A stretch of DNA of 38,457 nucleotides, taken from the NCBI GenBank assembly GCA_900770015.1, contig CAAGIU010000229.1, forward strand, positions 1 to 38,457. The letters run 5' to 3'. Under the pieces are notes generated by a model, which saw nothing but the letters and a program-made list of their open reading frames with translations, ran no database searches and had not been told where the DNA came from. The translations under genes were made by a program, and so were the position numbers. This stretch comes from an uncultured Oscillospiraceae bacterium. GTDB lineage: Bacteria; Bacillota_A; Clostridia; Oscillospirales; Oscillospiraceae. Shown one piece after another: positions 23,070-31,089 of the stretch; the first letter of the stretch is position 1, and each line of letters starts with the position of its first letter.

Positions 23070-25550
23070 TCATGCGCCAGACCCCGCAATTTCGTCCAGG
23101 CGGGTCGTCATGATCTGATACAGGCTGGTATCCTTCGGGAAGTGGTCGATAAACGGAATGATCACGTTTCCAAAGAACAAAAGCCCCTCGCCGGGGCCGC
23201 TATGGGTTACATAGGAAAGCTGGTGGGGTGAGATCCCCAACTGCTTCGCCAAAATCTGCCGGTCGCCCTGAGCCTGGTTCAGCATGTAGATGAAGTCGGA
23301 ATTCTCAAAGATATTCTCAATCTCACGGGAAGCCAGCAGATCCTTGACATTCTGCGTCAGGCCAGACGGAATGCCGCCCCATTTACGAAATCTTTTCCAG
23401 ATCTCCACGCTGAAACTTCCGGTCTGACCTTTCAAAAGCAAATGGAATTCGTCAATATAGAACCAGGTGGTCTTGTGCTTCGTGCGGTTGGCTGTAACCC
23501 GGTTCCAGACGCAGTCCTGCATGATGAGAAGTCCTATCTCCTTCAGGGCTTTGCCCAGCGATTTTAACTGGAAGCACAATACCCGGTGTCCATCCATCTG
23601 AATATTGGATCGATGGTTGAACACATTCAGGGAACCATTGACATAGATTTCAAGGGCAGTGGCGATATTTTGGGCTTCCGGTTCTGACTGATTCCGAAGC
23701 AATTCATACAGATCACCCAAAATCGGCATATTCTCTGGCCGAGGGTCCTGCAAATAGTCCCGGTAGACCAGGCGGGTACAGCGGTCAATAATGGTCTTTT
23801 CAATCGGGGACAAGCCATCCTTGCCGCCGATGATCAAGTCACACAGCGACAGGATAAAATCACTTTTCAACGTGATCGGATTTTCGTCATCGCTGTAATC
23901 AAGGTTAATGTCCATCGGATTGATGTAGTTGGTGGAGTTCGGGGAAATATCAATGACTTGCCCCTGCACGCCGAAACGCTCCACCAACGGACCGTACTCA
24001 TTTTCCGGGTCGGCAATAATAATGTCATCGTCCGTGAGCAAAAACACATTGACGATCTCACGTTTGGCAGAGAAAGATTTACCGCTGCCGGGTGTGCCGA
24101 GGAAAAGGCCATTGGGGTTTTTCAGCGTCTTTCTGTTTGCCATGATCAGGTTATTGGAAAGGGCGTTGAGACCGTAATACAAAGCCTCGCCCTCCTGAAA
24201 CAGCTCACAGGTGGTAAAGGGAATAAAGATCGCCGTACTGCTGGTCGTCAACCCACGCTCGATCTCAATCTGGTTTTTTCCAAGCACCAGGGAGGACATA
24301 AGGCCCTGTTCCTGCTGCCAGTCCAGACATTTCAAGGCGCAGTTGAATTTCTGTGCGATACCAGATGCAGCGAAAATATCATTGAACAGCTTTTGACGCT
24401 TGGGCGCGATATTTTCTACCAGCACCGTTACAAGGAACATTCGCTCATTCCGGCTCTGCAAGTCCTGTAAAAGATTTTTTGCTTCCTCGCCGTAGGTAGA
24501 AAGATCGGTGGGAATGATGTCCATGTCATACCCGGAACGAACGGCTTTTTTCTGTTCCTCAATGGTCATTTTCTGAATATCGGACATTTTTCGCTTGATA
24601 TTGCGGATGGCCTCCGCCTGATCAATGGACTGGATATGCAGGTTCACCGTTACGGCGTCATTCAGTTCCAGCAGGTCGGCAAGCAGCCGATCTGTCAGCT
24701 CCGGCGCCAGGATTTGCAGGAAAGACACCGCGCCGGAATGGTCCCCCAGCCGGAAGGTCTTGCCATCTTTGGAGAATGACAGGCCGGAGGGCGCAATATA
24801 GTCCTTGGTGGAAAGTCCGGTCTTGGGAAGCTCGCTCCAGTCAAAATGAAACTTCTCCTGACCATCCGGGTGAAGCTGACTATGCAGCACCTCCAGACGC
24901 TCGATCCCATTTAAGGGCCTTGCCTGGACACCCAAGGATTTGAAATTTGCCAGCACATCGGTCTCAATGCGTTCCAGACGCAGCTTGGCTGTGCGCAGAT
25001 CGTCAGACTCAATACCGAAAGTGATGTATTTCCGCTTGGCAAGGCCATTGTTGCCTTTCTGCAACTGACTTTTGAGCATGTCCGCATATTCTTTGCGGAT
25101 CTCGTCATATTCGTCGTCGCGGGCGGGAATGTCAATACTGCGGGTGAAATCCTGCATATTTGCCCGCTGATTGATAAAGGTAAGCTGCACATGGATGGAG
25201 GAATCAAAGTAATTGAGGAAATCACAGTATCCCTCGAAAATCTGTGCCTTGTCATCCGCCTGTGCGAGCTGATAGTTGATGTCAAAAAACTGTACCGTCT
25301 TGGTGTAGAGCTTATCGCTCAGACGGCAGATCCCGTCCCGGTACATCTCCCAGTAAGGGATACTCTGCTGGACTGTTTGCGGGGCATCCGCTTTCAGCCC
25401 GGAAAACAAGCCGCCTTGCTTGGACGGCTTTGCATGGGAAGCGGCAGGTTTACGACTGCTTTTTCTCGCGTCGGCTCTGGTCTTTTTTGCCTGTTTGACG
25501 TTTTTTTGCAGCCGCTTTTCCTGTGCTTCCTGCTGTTTGCTTTTTGTCAA
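23070..25550 (-). CDS. VirB4-like conjugation ATPase
   Basis: Energises assembly of the type IV channel at the inner face of the membrane. TTG 25550 lies eight bases after GGAGGT. 826 residues: a very basic N-terminus, the VirB4 N-domain (about 60-440), then the ATPase domain. Walker A is LGTPGSGKS (484-492) and Walker B is WFYIDEFH (696-703). DPENEYG after strand 2 and GIPSGLTQNVKDLLAS near residue 726 are further VirB4/TraG-ATPase signatures. It overlaps the end of the PrgI gene by 101 bp, an unusually long overlap. It lies upstream of the VirB1-like hydrolase, which follows 45 bp later. Confidence 0.96.
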   Translation of the reverse strand: MTKSKQQEAQEKRLQKNVKQAKKTRADARKSSRKPAASHAKPSKQGGLFSGLKADAPQTVQQSIPYWEMYRDGICRLSDKLYTKTVQFFDINYQLAQADDKAQIFEGYCDFLNYFDSSIHVQLTFINQRANMQDFTRSIDIPARDDEYDEIRKEYADMLKSQLQKGNNGLAKRKYITFGIESDDLRTAKLRLERIETDVLANFKSLGVQARPLNGIERLEVLHSQLHPDGQEKFHFDWSELPKTGLSTKDYIAPSGLSFSKDGKTFRLGDHSGAVSFLQILAPELTDRLLADLLELNDAVTVNLHIQSIDQAEAIRNIKRKMSDIQKMTIEEQKKAVRSGYDMDIIPTDLSTYGEEAKNLLQDLQSRNERMFLVTVLVENIAPKRQKLFNDIFAASGIAQKFNCALKCLDWQQEQGLMSSLVLGKNQIEIERGLTTSSTAIFIPFTTCELFQEGEALYYGLNALSNNLIMANRKTLKNPNGLFLGTPGSGKSFSAKREIVNVFLLTDDDIIIADPENEYGPLVERFGVQGQVIDISPNSTNYINPMDINLDYSDDENPITLKSDFILSLCDLIIGGKDGLSPIEKTIIDRCTRLVYRDYLQDPRPENMPILGDLYELLRNQSEPEAQNIATALEIYVNGSLNVFNHRSNIQMDGHRVLCFQLKSLGKALKEIGLLIMQDCVWNRVTANRTKHKTTWFYIDEFHLLLKGQTGSFSVEIWKRFRKWGGIPSGLTQNVKDLLASREIENIFENSDFIYMLNQAQGDRQILAKQLGISPHQLSYVTHSGPGEGLLFFGNVIIPFIDHFPKDTSLYQIMTTRLDEIAGSGA

Positions 25551-25884
25551 TATTCGGGACCTCCTTCTTGGATATTACTCGATAGAAATTCTCTGTTCGG
25601 TATGGGCGCTGCTGGGGCCGGAACAAAAAGCGAAGCCGGTTTCTCAGAATCTTTTCTGCCGGCTGTCCGTCACGCTCATACATAGCGATAAAGAAAAAGG
25701 GCATCATCAGCCCCATCATGAGCAGCACCGCCGCCGTATTGCCGATGGTACCGCGGGTGAGAAAATACACCGGCAGTCCTAACAGGCCAGCCAGACTGAA
25801 ACAAATAAGCTGGCGCTTCGTCAGGTTGAAGGCCAGCTTTGTTTTCACTTTAGTCAAATCTTTGGGTACAGGTACAAAGGGCAT
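25450..25884 (-). CDS. PrgI/VirB3-like membrane protein
   Basis: ATG 25884 is preferred over TTG 25902 because GGAGGTG lies between them, and the product then starts PFVPVPKDLTKVKTKLAFNL, the usual PrgI N-terminus. 144 residues with two close membrane helices (LICFSLAGLLGLPVYFL and AAVLLMMGLMMPFFFIAMY). The C-terminus is Lys/Arg-rich (KKRQTGKKDQSRREKKQS) and is encoded entirely within the overlap with the VirB4 gene. PrgI proteins are VirB3 equivalents that work with VirB4. Confidence 0.9.
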   Translation of the reverse strand: MPFVPVPKDLTKVKTKLAFNLTKRQLICFSLAGLLGLPVYFLTRGTIGNTAAVLLMMGLMMPFFFIAMYERDGQPAEKILRNRLRFLFRPQQRPYRTENFYRVISKKEVPNIDKKQTAGSTGKAAAKKRQTGKKDQSRREKKQS

Positions 25885-25920
25885 ATCAGGATTCACCTCC
25901 AATTCGTAGTGTAGTATTTA

Positions 25921-26361
25921 TCAGAGCGCAGTGCCTTTCTCCGGTGCCGTGGTTTTCTCGGCACCGGGACGCTCTTTTACCTCTTGGGCTGCGTGCTGCA
26001 AACGCTCCCGCAGAGATTTGGGTCGCTGGGGAGTATCCTTCGGCAGAAGTTCAAACCGCTCATAGGCGTTGATCTCGTTCAGCAGCTCACAGATAGGAAA
26101 GCTGTGCGCATGTGTGTTGTCCTCACTGCACCAGCGGGCTACATTCAGCGGGTCCTTAAATTCCAGCAGAGCCTCCACTTCGGCAGGTGTAAATTCATGT
26201 TCCACCTTCAGGTAATAATGCAGTGCCGACAGGTCCTGCAATTCGTACACATCCTTGATTGCCGGACGGCCGTCTGCGCAGATGGCCGCAGCGTGATCCA
26301 AAAGACAATCATCCAGCCGCACGATCAGCAGCTTTTTTGCTTCCTGTTCCAGATTTCTCAC
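25921..26361 (-). CDS. Conserved ICE protein with shared tail
   Basis: 146 residues. GTG 26361 overlaps the end of the methyltransferase gene, and AAAGGAG is immediately upstream, so the exact start is uncertain. The protein is acidic and helical: LLIVRLDDCLLDHAAAICAD, then LQDLSALHYYLKVEHEFTPA and VEALLEFKDPLNVARWCSED, with a C-terminal PKSLRERLQHAAQEVKER stretch ending GTAL. That tail matches the element's common C-terminal pattern. I do not recognise the family with confidence. The gene is always among T4SS genes in such ICEs as far as I recall. Its function is unknown. Confidence 0.78.
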   Translation of the reverse strand: MRNLEQEAKKLLIVRLDDCLLDHAAAICADGRPAIKDVYELQDLSALHYYLKVEHEFTPAEVEALLEFKDPLNVARWCSEDNTHAHSFPICELLNEINAYERFELLPKDTPQRPKSLRERLQHAAQEVKERPGAEKTTAPEKGTAL

Positions 26362-26915
26362 TCCTTTCTGACTGGCATAGCCAGGTCACACTCGACCTCG
26401 TTACCCCACACATCCCAGCCAGGTGTTTTTTGCCGCGCAAACAGCTCCACCCTGGGCTGATCGCCCATGAGCTTTACAATCTTATCCCGTACCTTATCCG
26501 GTTTCTTGCTGTGCTGCTCGATATGGGAAATAACAAACTGATGTATCCCCGCACACTGGCGTTTCGGGTGCCCACGGGTCGCCAGTAGACACACCTCAGC
26601 GTTACTGCGGGTCCAGAAACCCATCCCATAGAACCAGGAATCCGCCTTGCGGTTCTGTTTCAGCCAGAGGAAAGCCAGCGTCTTATACTGGAAGCCCCAT
26701 GCCTCAATCACACGAAAGGCATCCTTCAACTGCGGGAAGGTTGCCCATAGAAAAAGCGCACTGTCTTTGGCCGCAAGGTCTGCGACAGGCAGCGCGCATA
26801 TTTCTGGTATGCTCATGGTGGGATAGTGCTTTTCTGCGGCACCGTTTAGCGTGCGGCGCTCATACTGCCAGGGCGGGTCCGCATATATGATGCCGTATTT
26901 TTTCGTCTCCTGCAT
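26358..26915 (-). CDS. MT-A70-family adenine methyltransferase
   Basis: 185 residues. The DPPW catalytic motif is at residues 13-16 (IIYADPPWQYERR), and the fold's other parts follow: LFLWATFPQLKDAFRVIEAW, GFWTRSNAEVCLLATRGHPK and RVELFARQKTPGWDVWGNEV. These are the marks of the MT-A70/Ime4-like group, which methylates adenine N6. In bacterial mobile elements the members probably modify DNA. The start codon overlaps the SpoVG stop (TAATG). Sitting inside the mating-channel operon, it may mark the element's DNA against restriction in the recipient, which is an inference. Confidence 0.92.
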   Translation of the reverse strand: MQETKKYGIIYADPPWQYERRTLNGAAEKHYPTMSIPEICALPVADLAAKDSALFLWATFPQLKDAFRVIEAWGFQYKTLAFLWLKQNRKADSWFYGMGFWTRSNAEVCLLATRGHPKRQCAGIHQFVISHIEQHSKKPDKVRDKIVKLMGDQPRVELFARQKTPGWDVWGNEVECDLAMPVRKE

Positions 26916-27367
26916 TAAAGAGCCTGCTCACTCTTGGCAGGAGTGGTCTTGGCAGGCTGACTCTTGACCTTGCCAGCGTTTTCTTTCAGGGCGCCGGTCA
27001 GGGAAGGTTTCTCCGCCGCACCTCTGGTAGCTTCCAGGGTAGCTTGCAGATTTTCAATAGCGACACCGTAACCGTCAATCAGAGCATCGTTGAGTTGTCT
27101 GCGAAAATCCGCAGTCACCGGCCAGCAGACATCCCTCCATTTTCCCTGGCCATCCTGGGTAGAAGGCATATTGACATACAGCCCCTTGTCGCCGGAACAG
27201 ATACGAAAGCCATCGATCTTAAAACAGTCGTTGATCGTCACGCTGCCGAAACCCAAAAGATTGCCGGTCGGGGCAATCGGGCGCACGCGGACATCCAGCT
27301 TCAAGCCTTCAGGCGTGCCCGGTGCCTGAACTTCCGGCTGCATGGTTTCATTGTTAGGTTTACTCAT
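26915..27367 (-). CDS. SpoVG-family protein with C-terminal extension
   Basis: 150 residues from ATG 27367, with GGAGG upstream. The core (residues about 24-105: LDVRVRPIAPTGNLLGFGSV, then FKIDGFRICSGDKGLYVNMP and WPVTADFRRQLNDALIDGYG) matches SpoVG, a small DNA/RNA-binding regulator of Gram-positive bacteria. About 45 further residues at the end carry KPSLTGALKENAGK and a Lys/Pro/Ala tail ending EQAL, the element-wide tail. The host SpoVG lacks such an extension. It is between VirB6 and the methylase, in one operon. It may regulate element transcripts or act in the recipient. Confidence 0.9.
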   Translation of the reverse strand: MSKPNNETMQPEVQAPGTPEGLKLDVRVRPIAPTGNLLGFGSVTINDCFKIDGFRICSGDKGLYVNMPSTQDGQGKWRDVCWPVTADFRRQLNDALIDGYGVAIENLQATLEATRGAAEKPSLTGALKENAGKVKSQPAKTTPAKSEQAL

Positions 27368-27408
27368 ATAGAAAAAATCCTCCTTATCGTTGATGAATTT
27401 ACTGCGTC

Positions 27409-28272
27409 TTAATGCGCGTTCAGAATACTTTTGGATAGCGAGCCTGTCTTAAACAGAGCAAAGGCCAGCAGGACCGTATAGCCTGCTGTGCCCCAGATCG
27501 CGCCGTGAATATCGCTGGACGATGGGATCGACTGTACCAGCACCGCATAAATCGCAATGCAAATCAGGATTAGGAATCCCTGGAAGCCCAACGCAAAGAG
27601 AGAGCGGATGTAATTTGTACCCATCTGCCCCCATTCACGGTTTGCCATTGTGGAAAACGGGATGGGTGCCAAGCTGACCGTGAGATATATTTCAATCATT
27701 CGGCCGTAGACAATGACAAAGATCACGATGGACAATACCCACATACACAGGTTGATGATATTGGTCTCCAGCCACAAGCCGATCAGCTCCCACATGCCCA
27801 TTGCTTCGAGCTGTGTTTGCAGATCGGCCATGGCGACCGAAACATCCAGACTGCCATTTACCACTCCGGCGCTTCGGGCGACAACATTCTGGGCAACATC
27901 AAATACTGCCATGACGATGGTAAAGCAGTTGGTAAGCAGATAAGTGGCGACGAAGGTCTTGAAAACCCACTTGAAGATATTGAAGGTATCAAAGTCGTGC
28001 ATGTTGTTCTTTTCCAGAACCATCTGAATCAGTTCATACACAAGCACGAAAGTCAGGATCATGCCCGCAATCGGAATGACGATGGTCTCTGAAAGGGTCT
28101 GGATCATGCTGAACACGCCGCCGTTCCATCCCTGGGGAGTCTGACCTACCTGCGCCGCCACATCCGCTACCTGGGTGTTGACTGACGAAAAGATGTTGGT
28201 GTATTGTCCTGTGATCGCTTCGATTAAGCCCTCTTTGATCCAGTCTGTTATCCAGTCAAACAGACTGCCCAT
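27409..28272 (-). CDS. VirB6/TrbL-like channel protein (CD1112 family)
   Basis: 287 residues with a VirB6-like layout: an N-terminal amphipathic part (LFDWITDWIKEGLIEAITG), then about five membrane segments, including VIPIAGMILTFVLVYELIQM, FVATYLLTNCFTIVMAVFDV, LCMWVLSIVIFVIVYGRMIE and GFQGFLILICIAIYAVLV. The conserved SLAPIPFSTMANREWGQMG loop is typical of the CD1112 family. It forms part of the inner-membrane channel. ATG 28272 is a few bases after the Maff2 stop and has a weak ribosome site, so translation is probably coupled. Confidence 0.93.
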   Translation of the reverse strand: MGSLFDWITDWIKEGLIEAITGQYTNIFSSVNTQVADVAAQVGQTPQGWNGGVFSMIQTLSETIVIPIAGMILTFVLVYELIQMVLEKNNMHDFDTFNIFKWVFKTFVATYLLTNCFTIVMAVFDVAQNVVARSAGVVNGSLDVSVAMADLQTQLEAMGMWELIGLWLETNIINLCMWVLSIVIFVIVYGRMIEIYLTVSLAPIPFSTMANREWGQMGTNYIRSLFALGFQGFLILICIAIYAVLVQSIPSSSDIHGAIWGTAGYTVLLAFALFKTGSLSKSILNAH

Positions 28273-28278
28273 CGGCTA

Positions 28279-28494
28279 TTAACCGAACAGGCCGGAAAGC
28301 AGCGGAATCAGCGTGGCACCCACCAGCGCAATGCCGCCGCCAGCCATAAGCTGCTTCATTCCCTGGCTCTTGGCGCCGGGATTGTCGTTGCCATAGCCCT
28401 CCAAAAGATTGATGACGCCCCATGCGCCCAGACCGGCGCCAATGGCAATCACCAGAATTTTCAGGGTATCAATCGCACTTGTAAAAAAAGCCAT
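28279..28494 (-). CDS. Maff2-family small membrane protein (VirB2-like)
   Basis: 71 residues with two membrane helices (TLKILVIAIGAGLGAWGVIN and LMAGGGIALVGATLIPLLSG) joined by a short polar loop YGNDNPGAKSQGMKQ. This is the Maff2 family, found beside VirB6 in CTn-type ICEs. By size, topology and position it resembles a VirB2-like pilin subunit, but this is not proven. ATG 28494 follows AAGGAGG. The upstream gap holds a terminator and a possible leader ORF, so this gene and those after it may have their own control. Confidence 0.92.
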   Translation of the reverse strand: MAFFTSAIDTLKILVIAIGAGLGAWGVINLLEGYGNDNPGAKSQGMKQLMAGGGIALVGATLIPLLSGLFG

Positions 28495-28551
28495 TTAATT
28501 CCTCCTTAAATTTAGAAAAGTATTGTTGTTGGCCGTATCGGCCCAAAAACG

Positions 28552-28600
28552 AAAAAAGCCGCCGTTTGTGTTTCGGGGGATTTCGCAAAACACAGGCGGC
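28552..28600 (-). terminator. Terminator or attenuator between virD4 and maff2
   Basis: On the minus strand, GCCGCCTGTGTTTT pairs with AAACACAAACGGCGGC (three-base bulge), followed directly by TTTTTT (28557-28552). It lies 58 bp upstream of the Maff2 start, in the middle of the T4SS operon. A short dyad GGCCGTATCGGCC (28531-28543) and a weak promoter-like TTGGGC/AATACT pair lie between it and the ribosome site. It can separate coupling-protein expression from channel expression. Confidence 0.75.
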
Positions 28601-28631
28601 GACAGGATCAGGGGAAATGCAGTTACCATAT

Positions 28632-28661
28632 TCAGTTAATGGGAGAATCGCGTATTCTCAA
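28632..28661 (-). CDS. Possible 9-residue leader peptide ahead of the attenuator
   Basis: AAAGGAGG (about 28667-28674) is followed five bases later by TTG 28661 and a ten-codon frame, MRIRDSPIN then TGA. GAGAAT and ATTCTC inside it form a small hairpin. It lies just before the terminator at 28552-28600 and after virD4. A strong ribosome site with a very short frame before a terminator is the layout of a translation-sensing attenuator. It could equally be chance. Confidence 0.35.
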   Translation of the reverse strand: MRIRDSPIN

Positions 28662-28729
28662 AAAGACCTCCTTTCAGGTGAAAAACAAAAGCCCGTCAAA
28701 GCAGGAAGCGGAAACAGGCAGGGACAACA

Positions 28730-30574
28730 TTATACAGAGTGCGCCGCCAATTCCTCCGGCGTGACCTCGTAATTGTGGTACAGCTCACCAGAGCGGACAG
28801 GCAGCCTCGTTGACAGGAATTTTTCAATTTCAAAGGCGTTTTTCTTATTGAAATCGGAAAGCAGCCGGTAATTCGGGTGCTTTGTTATATCATATTTTCG
28901 GGAGAGAAACGGGCGAACGCCCCTGACTTGCAGGAGACATTTGCCGCCGTCCATAACCGCCAGCTCATCCACCGACATCAGATCCTTACCCAGCTTTTGA
29001 AAATTCTGTCCGTGAGACTCCTGGGTGCCCTTGGTGACACTGGTGTTATACAGGTCAATGGTTTCCTTCCCCAGCAAAGAGTTCCAGCTTTTCAGCGTGG
29101 TTTCCTCCTTACCGCCTAAGAACAGGCTGGAATCACAGTTGCCGATGATGGTGTCCATGTTGTCTTTATAAAGAGCTTTGAGCTGGCTTTGGGCCTGCAG
29201 CACCAGACAGGCCGATATTTCCCTGGATCGAATCGTTGCCATCAAACGCTCCAGATTGGGGATCAGGCCGATATTGGCCGCCTCGTCAATCAGACAGCGC
29301 ACATGGATGGGAAGCCTGCCGCCATATACATCATCCGCCCGCTCACACAGCCGATTAAAAAGAATGGAATAGATCAGGCTGATCAGGAAGGCGAAAGTGC
29401 TGTCCGTATCGCTCATTATGAGAAACAGCGCGGTCTTTTCATCGCCCAGCATATCCAAATCCAGCTCGTCATACATGGTGATCTCCCTGACTTCCTTAAT
29501 GTCAAAGGGGGCCAGACGGGAAGCACAGCTAATCAGGATCGATTTTGCTGTCTTGCCTGCAGCCAGCTTGTATTTCTTATACTGGCGCAGAGCAAAGTGG
29601 TCGGGGTCCTTCTGTTCCAAAGCGTCAAAGAGGAGATCAACCGCGTTTTTGAAAGATTCATCATCCTCCCGCACTTCCATAGCGTTCAGCATTTCTACCA
29701 GCGTGGCAAAGTTCTGTTCATTGGTCGGAGCCTCGTAGTAGATGTAGCCGATCAGCGCCGTATAGAGCAAGGTTTCCGCCTTGACCCAAAAATCGTCACC
29801 AGCTTTACCTTCCCCCTTGGTATTGGCAATCAGCGTGGTGACGATTTTTAAGATGTCTTTTTCGGAATGGATGTACGCAAAGGGATTGAAGTGCATACTT
29901 TTCTGGAAGTTGATCGTATTGAACACCTTGATCTTATAAGGCTCATACACAATCTTGCCCTTTTTATCACGCACCGGTTTTCCATCCTTATCCAGCTTTG
30001 GTGCACCCCGTTGGAGCATCTTTCCGCACTCCACCAGAACAGTGCCCTTCGGATCTGTCACAACATAGGAGCTGTGCATCTGCATGAGGTTGGGCTTGAT
30101 GAAAAAGCGGGTCTTACCGGAACCGGAGCCACCCACCACAAGTACATTTTTGTTCCGGGCATTGGCTGGGTTCTTCGGCCTGCCGGACATCATCAACCCC
30201 TCGGTTTGTGTCAGGATGATATTGTTTTCCGGCTTTGGGTCCATAAAAGGTGCAATGTCCGCTTTGGTGCCCCAGCGGGCGCTTCCGTATTCCACATTTT
30301 TGCGGAACTTTTTGGCGTCCTTTTCCTTTATGTAGACCACCAGCCGCATGAACGCAGTGCCGCAAAGACCAACCAGCCAGTCGATTCCAGCACTGGGCCA
30401 CATACTTTGAAATGCCAGCGTGAAGCCAGTAGAAAGACCCAGCAGCTTTTGTGAGGCATCTGCTCCGGGAGCAAGGCGCACTGCCTCACCCAGCTTGGCA
30501 AACACCAAAAGGAAAAGCAGATAAGGCAGGTGTAGAATCACCTGCTTTTTGATGGTGTTGCTATCTATTTTCAA
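28730..30574 (-). CDS. VirD4-type coupling protein (T4CP)
   Basis: Joins the relaxase-DNA complex to the channel and pumps DNA. TTG 30574 overlaps the DUF3801 stop (CTTTGA). 614 residues: two N-terminal membrane helices (about 11-29 and 62-81), Walker A VGGSGSGKT (147-155), Walker B CLIDEAANIG (427-436), and EISACLVLQAQSQLKALY (452-469), the TraG/VirD4 motif after it. It is the PcfC/TcpA-like member of CTn elements. It is coupled with the PcfB-like gene upstream. The C-terminus has no copy of the shared tail, which fits a receptor rather than a substrate. Confidence 0.96.
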   Translation of the reverse strand: MKIDSNTIKKQVILHLPYLLFLLVFAKLGEAVRLAPGADASQKLLGLSTGFTLAFQSMWPSAGIDWLVGLCGTAFMRLVVYIKEKDAKKFRKNVEYGSARWGTKADIAPFMDPKPENNIILTQTEGLMMSGRPKNPANARNKNVLVVGGSGSGKTRFFIKPNLMQMHSSYVVTDPKGTVLVECGKMLQRGAPKLDKDGKPVRDKKGKIVYEPYKIKVFNTINFQKSMHFNPFAYIHSEKDILKIVTTLIANTKGEGKAGDDFWVKAETLLYTALIGYIYYEAPTNEQNFATLVEMLNAMEVREDDESFKNAVDLLFDALEQKDPDHFALRQYKKYKLAAGKTAKSILISCASRLAPFDIKEVREITMYDELDLDMLGDEKTALFLIMSDTDSTFAFLISLIYSILFNRLCERADDVYGGRLPIHVRCLIDEAANIGLIPNLERLMATIRSREISACLVLQAQSQLKALYKDNMDTIIGNCDSSLFLGGKEETTLKSWNSLLGKETIDLYNTSVTKGTQESHGQNFQKLGKDLMSVDELAVMDGGKCLLQVRGVRPFLSRKYDITKHPNYRLLSDFNKKNAFEIEKFLSTRLPVRSGELYHNYEVTPEELAAHSV

Positions 30575-31041
30575 AGCTCCGGCCCTCCGTGCTCCTTGTT
30601 TTTTACCCGGTCACGGCCCAGGGTTTGTGCCAGCTCCTTGAATTTATGAAGCTGCGCAAGCAGAGACGGTCTGCTGTCACGGATAAGGTCTTTCCGTGTA
30701 TATTCCTTAAATGCCGCCGTCAATGCGTCAGCCTGATTCGCTTTGAAATACACTGTCCAGGTCGGCGGCGTGGTATCGGGATTTTTTTCGATATGATAGC
30801 GAACCTGATGCTTTCGGGCATACCGCTCAAAAGAACGAATCCGCCCGGTCACTTCAATGCTGTTGGCTCCGCCATCTCTGCCGGCCAGCCGTTTCATGCT
30901 GTTGCGGCCAACCTTGGGCAGATTGCGTTCCTGCTCCATTTTTTGAAGCGTAGCTGCAATGGCAGCTTTCAAAACACGGCCGGACAGCTTTGCTGCCTGG
31001 ACAGAGATAGATACTGTTTTTTGTTCAATTTCTTCCTGCAC
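30571..31041 (-). CDS. DUF3801 / PcfB-family protein with shared tail
   Basis: GTG 31041 is preferred: it lies six bases after GGAGG, while ATG 31047 touches the site. 156 residues, beginning QEEIEQKTVSISVQAAKLSG and continuing with RVLKAAIAATLQKMEQERNL, the usual PcfB/DUF3801 start. The middle (YARKHQVRYHIEKNPDTTPP then WTVYFKANQADALTAAFKEY) completes the domain. The end RPSLLAQLHKFKE with a basic stretch to GGPEL is one of the best copies of the common tail. The gene always precedes the VirD4 gene in these ICEs and probably aids the coupling step. Confidence 0.88.
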   Translation of the reverse strand: MQEEIEQKTVSISVQAAKLSGRVLKAAIAATLQKMEQERNLPKVGRNSMKRLAGRDGGANSIEVTGRIRSFERYARKHQVRYHIEKNPDTTPPTWTVYFKANQADALTAAFKEYTRKDLIRDSRPSLLAQLHKFKELAQTLGRDRVKNKEHGGPEL

Positions 31042-31089
31042 TTGCATCCTCCTTCCATTTGAAATTTAAGTAGAGAGATATAGAAATGC

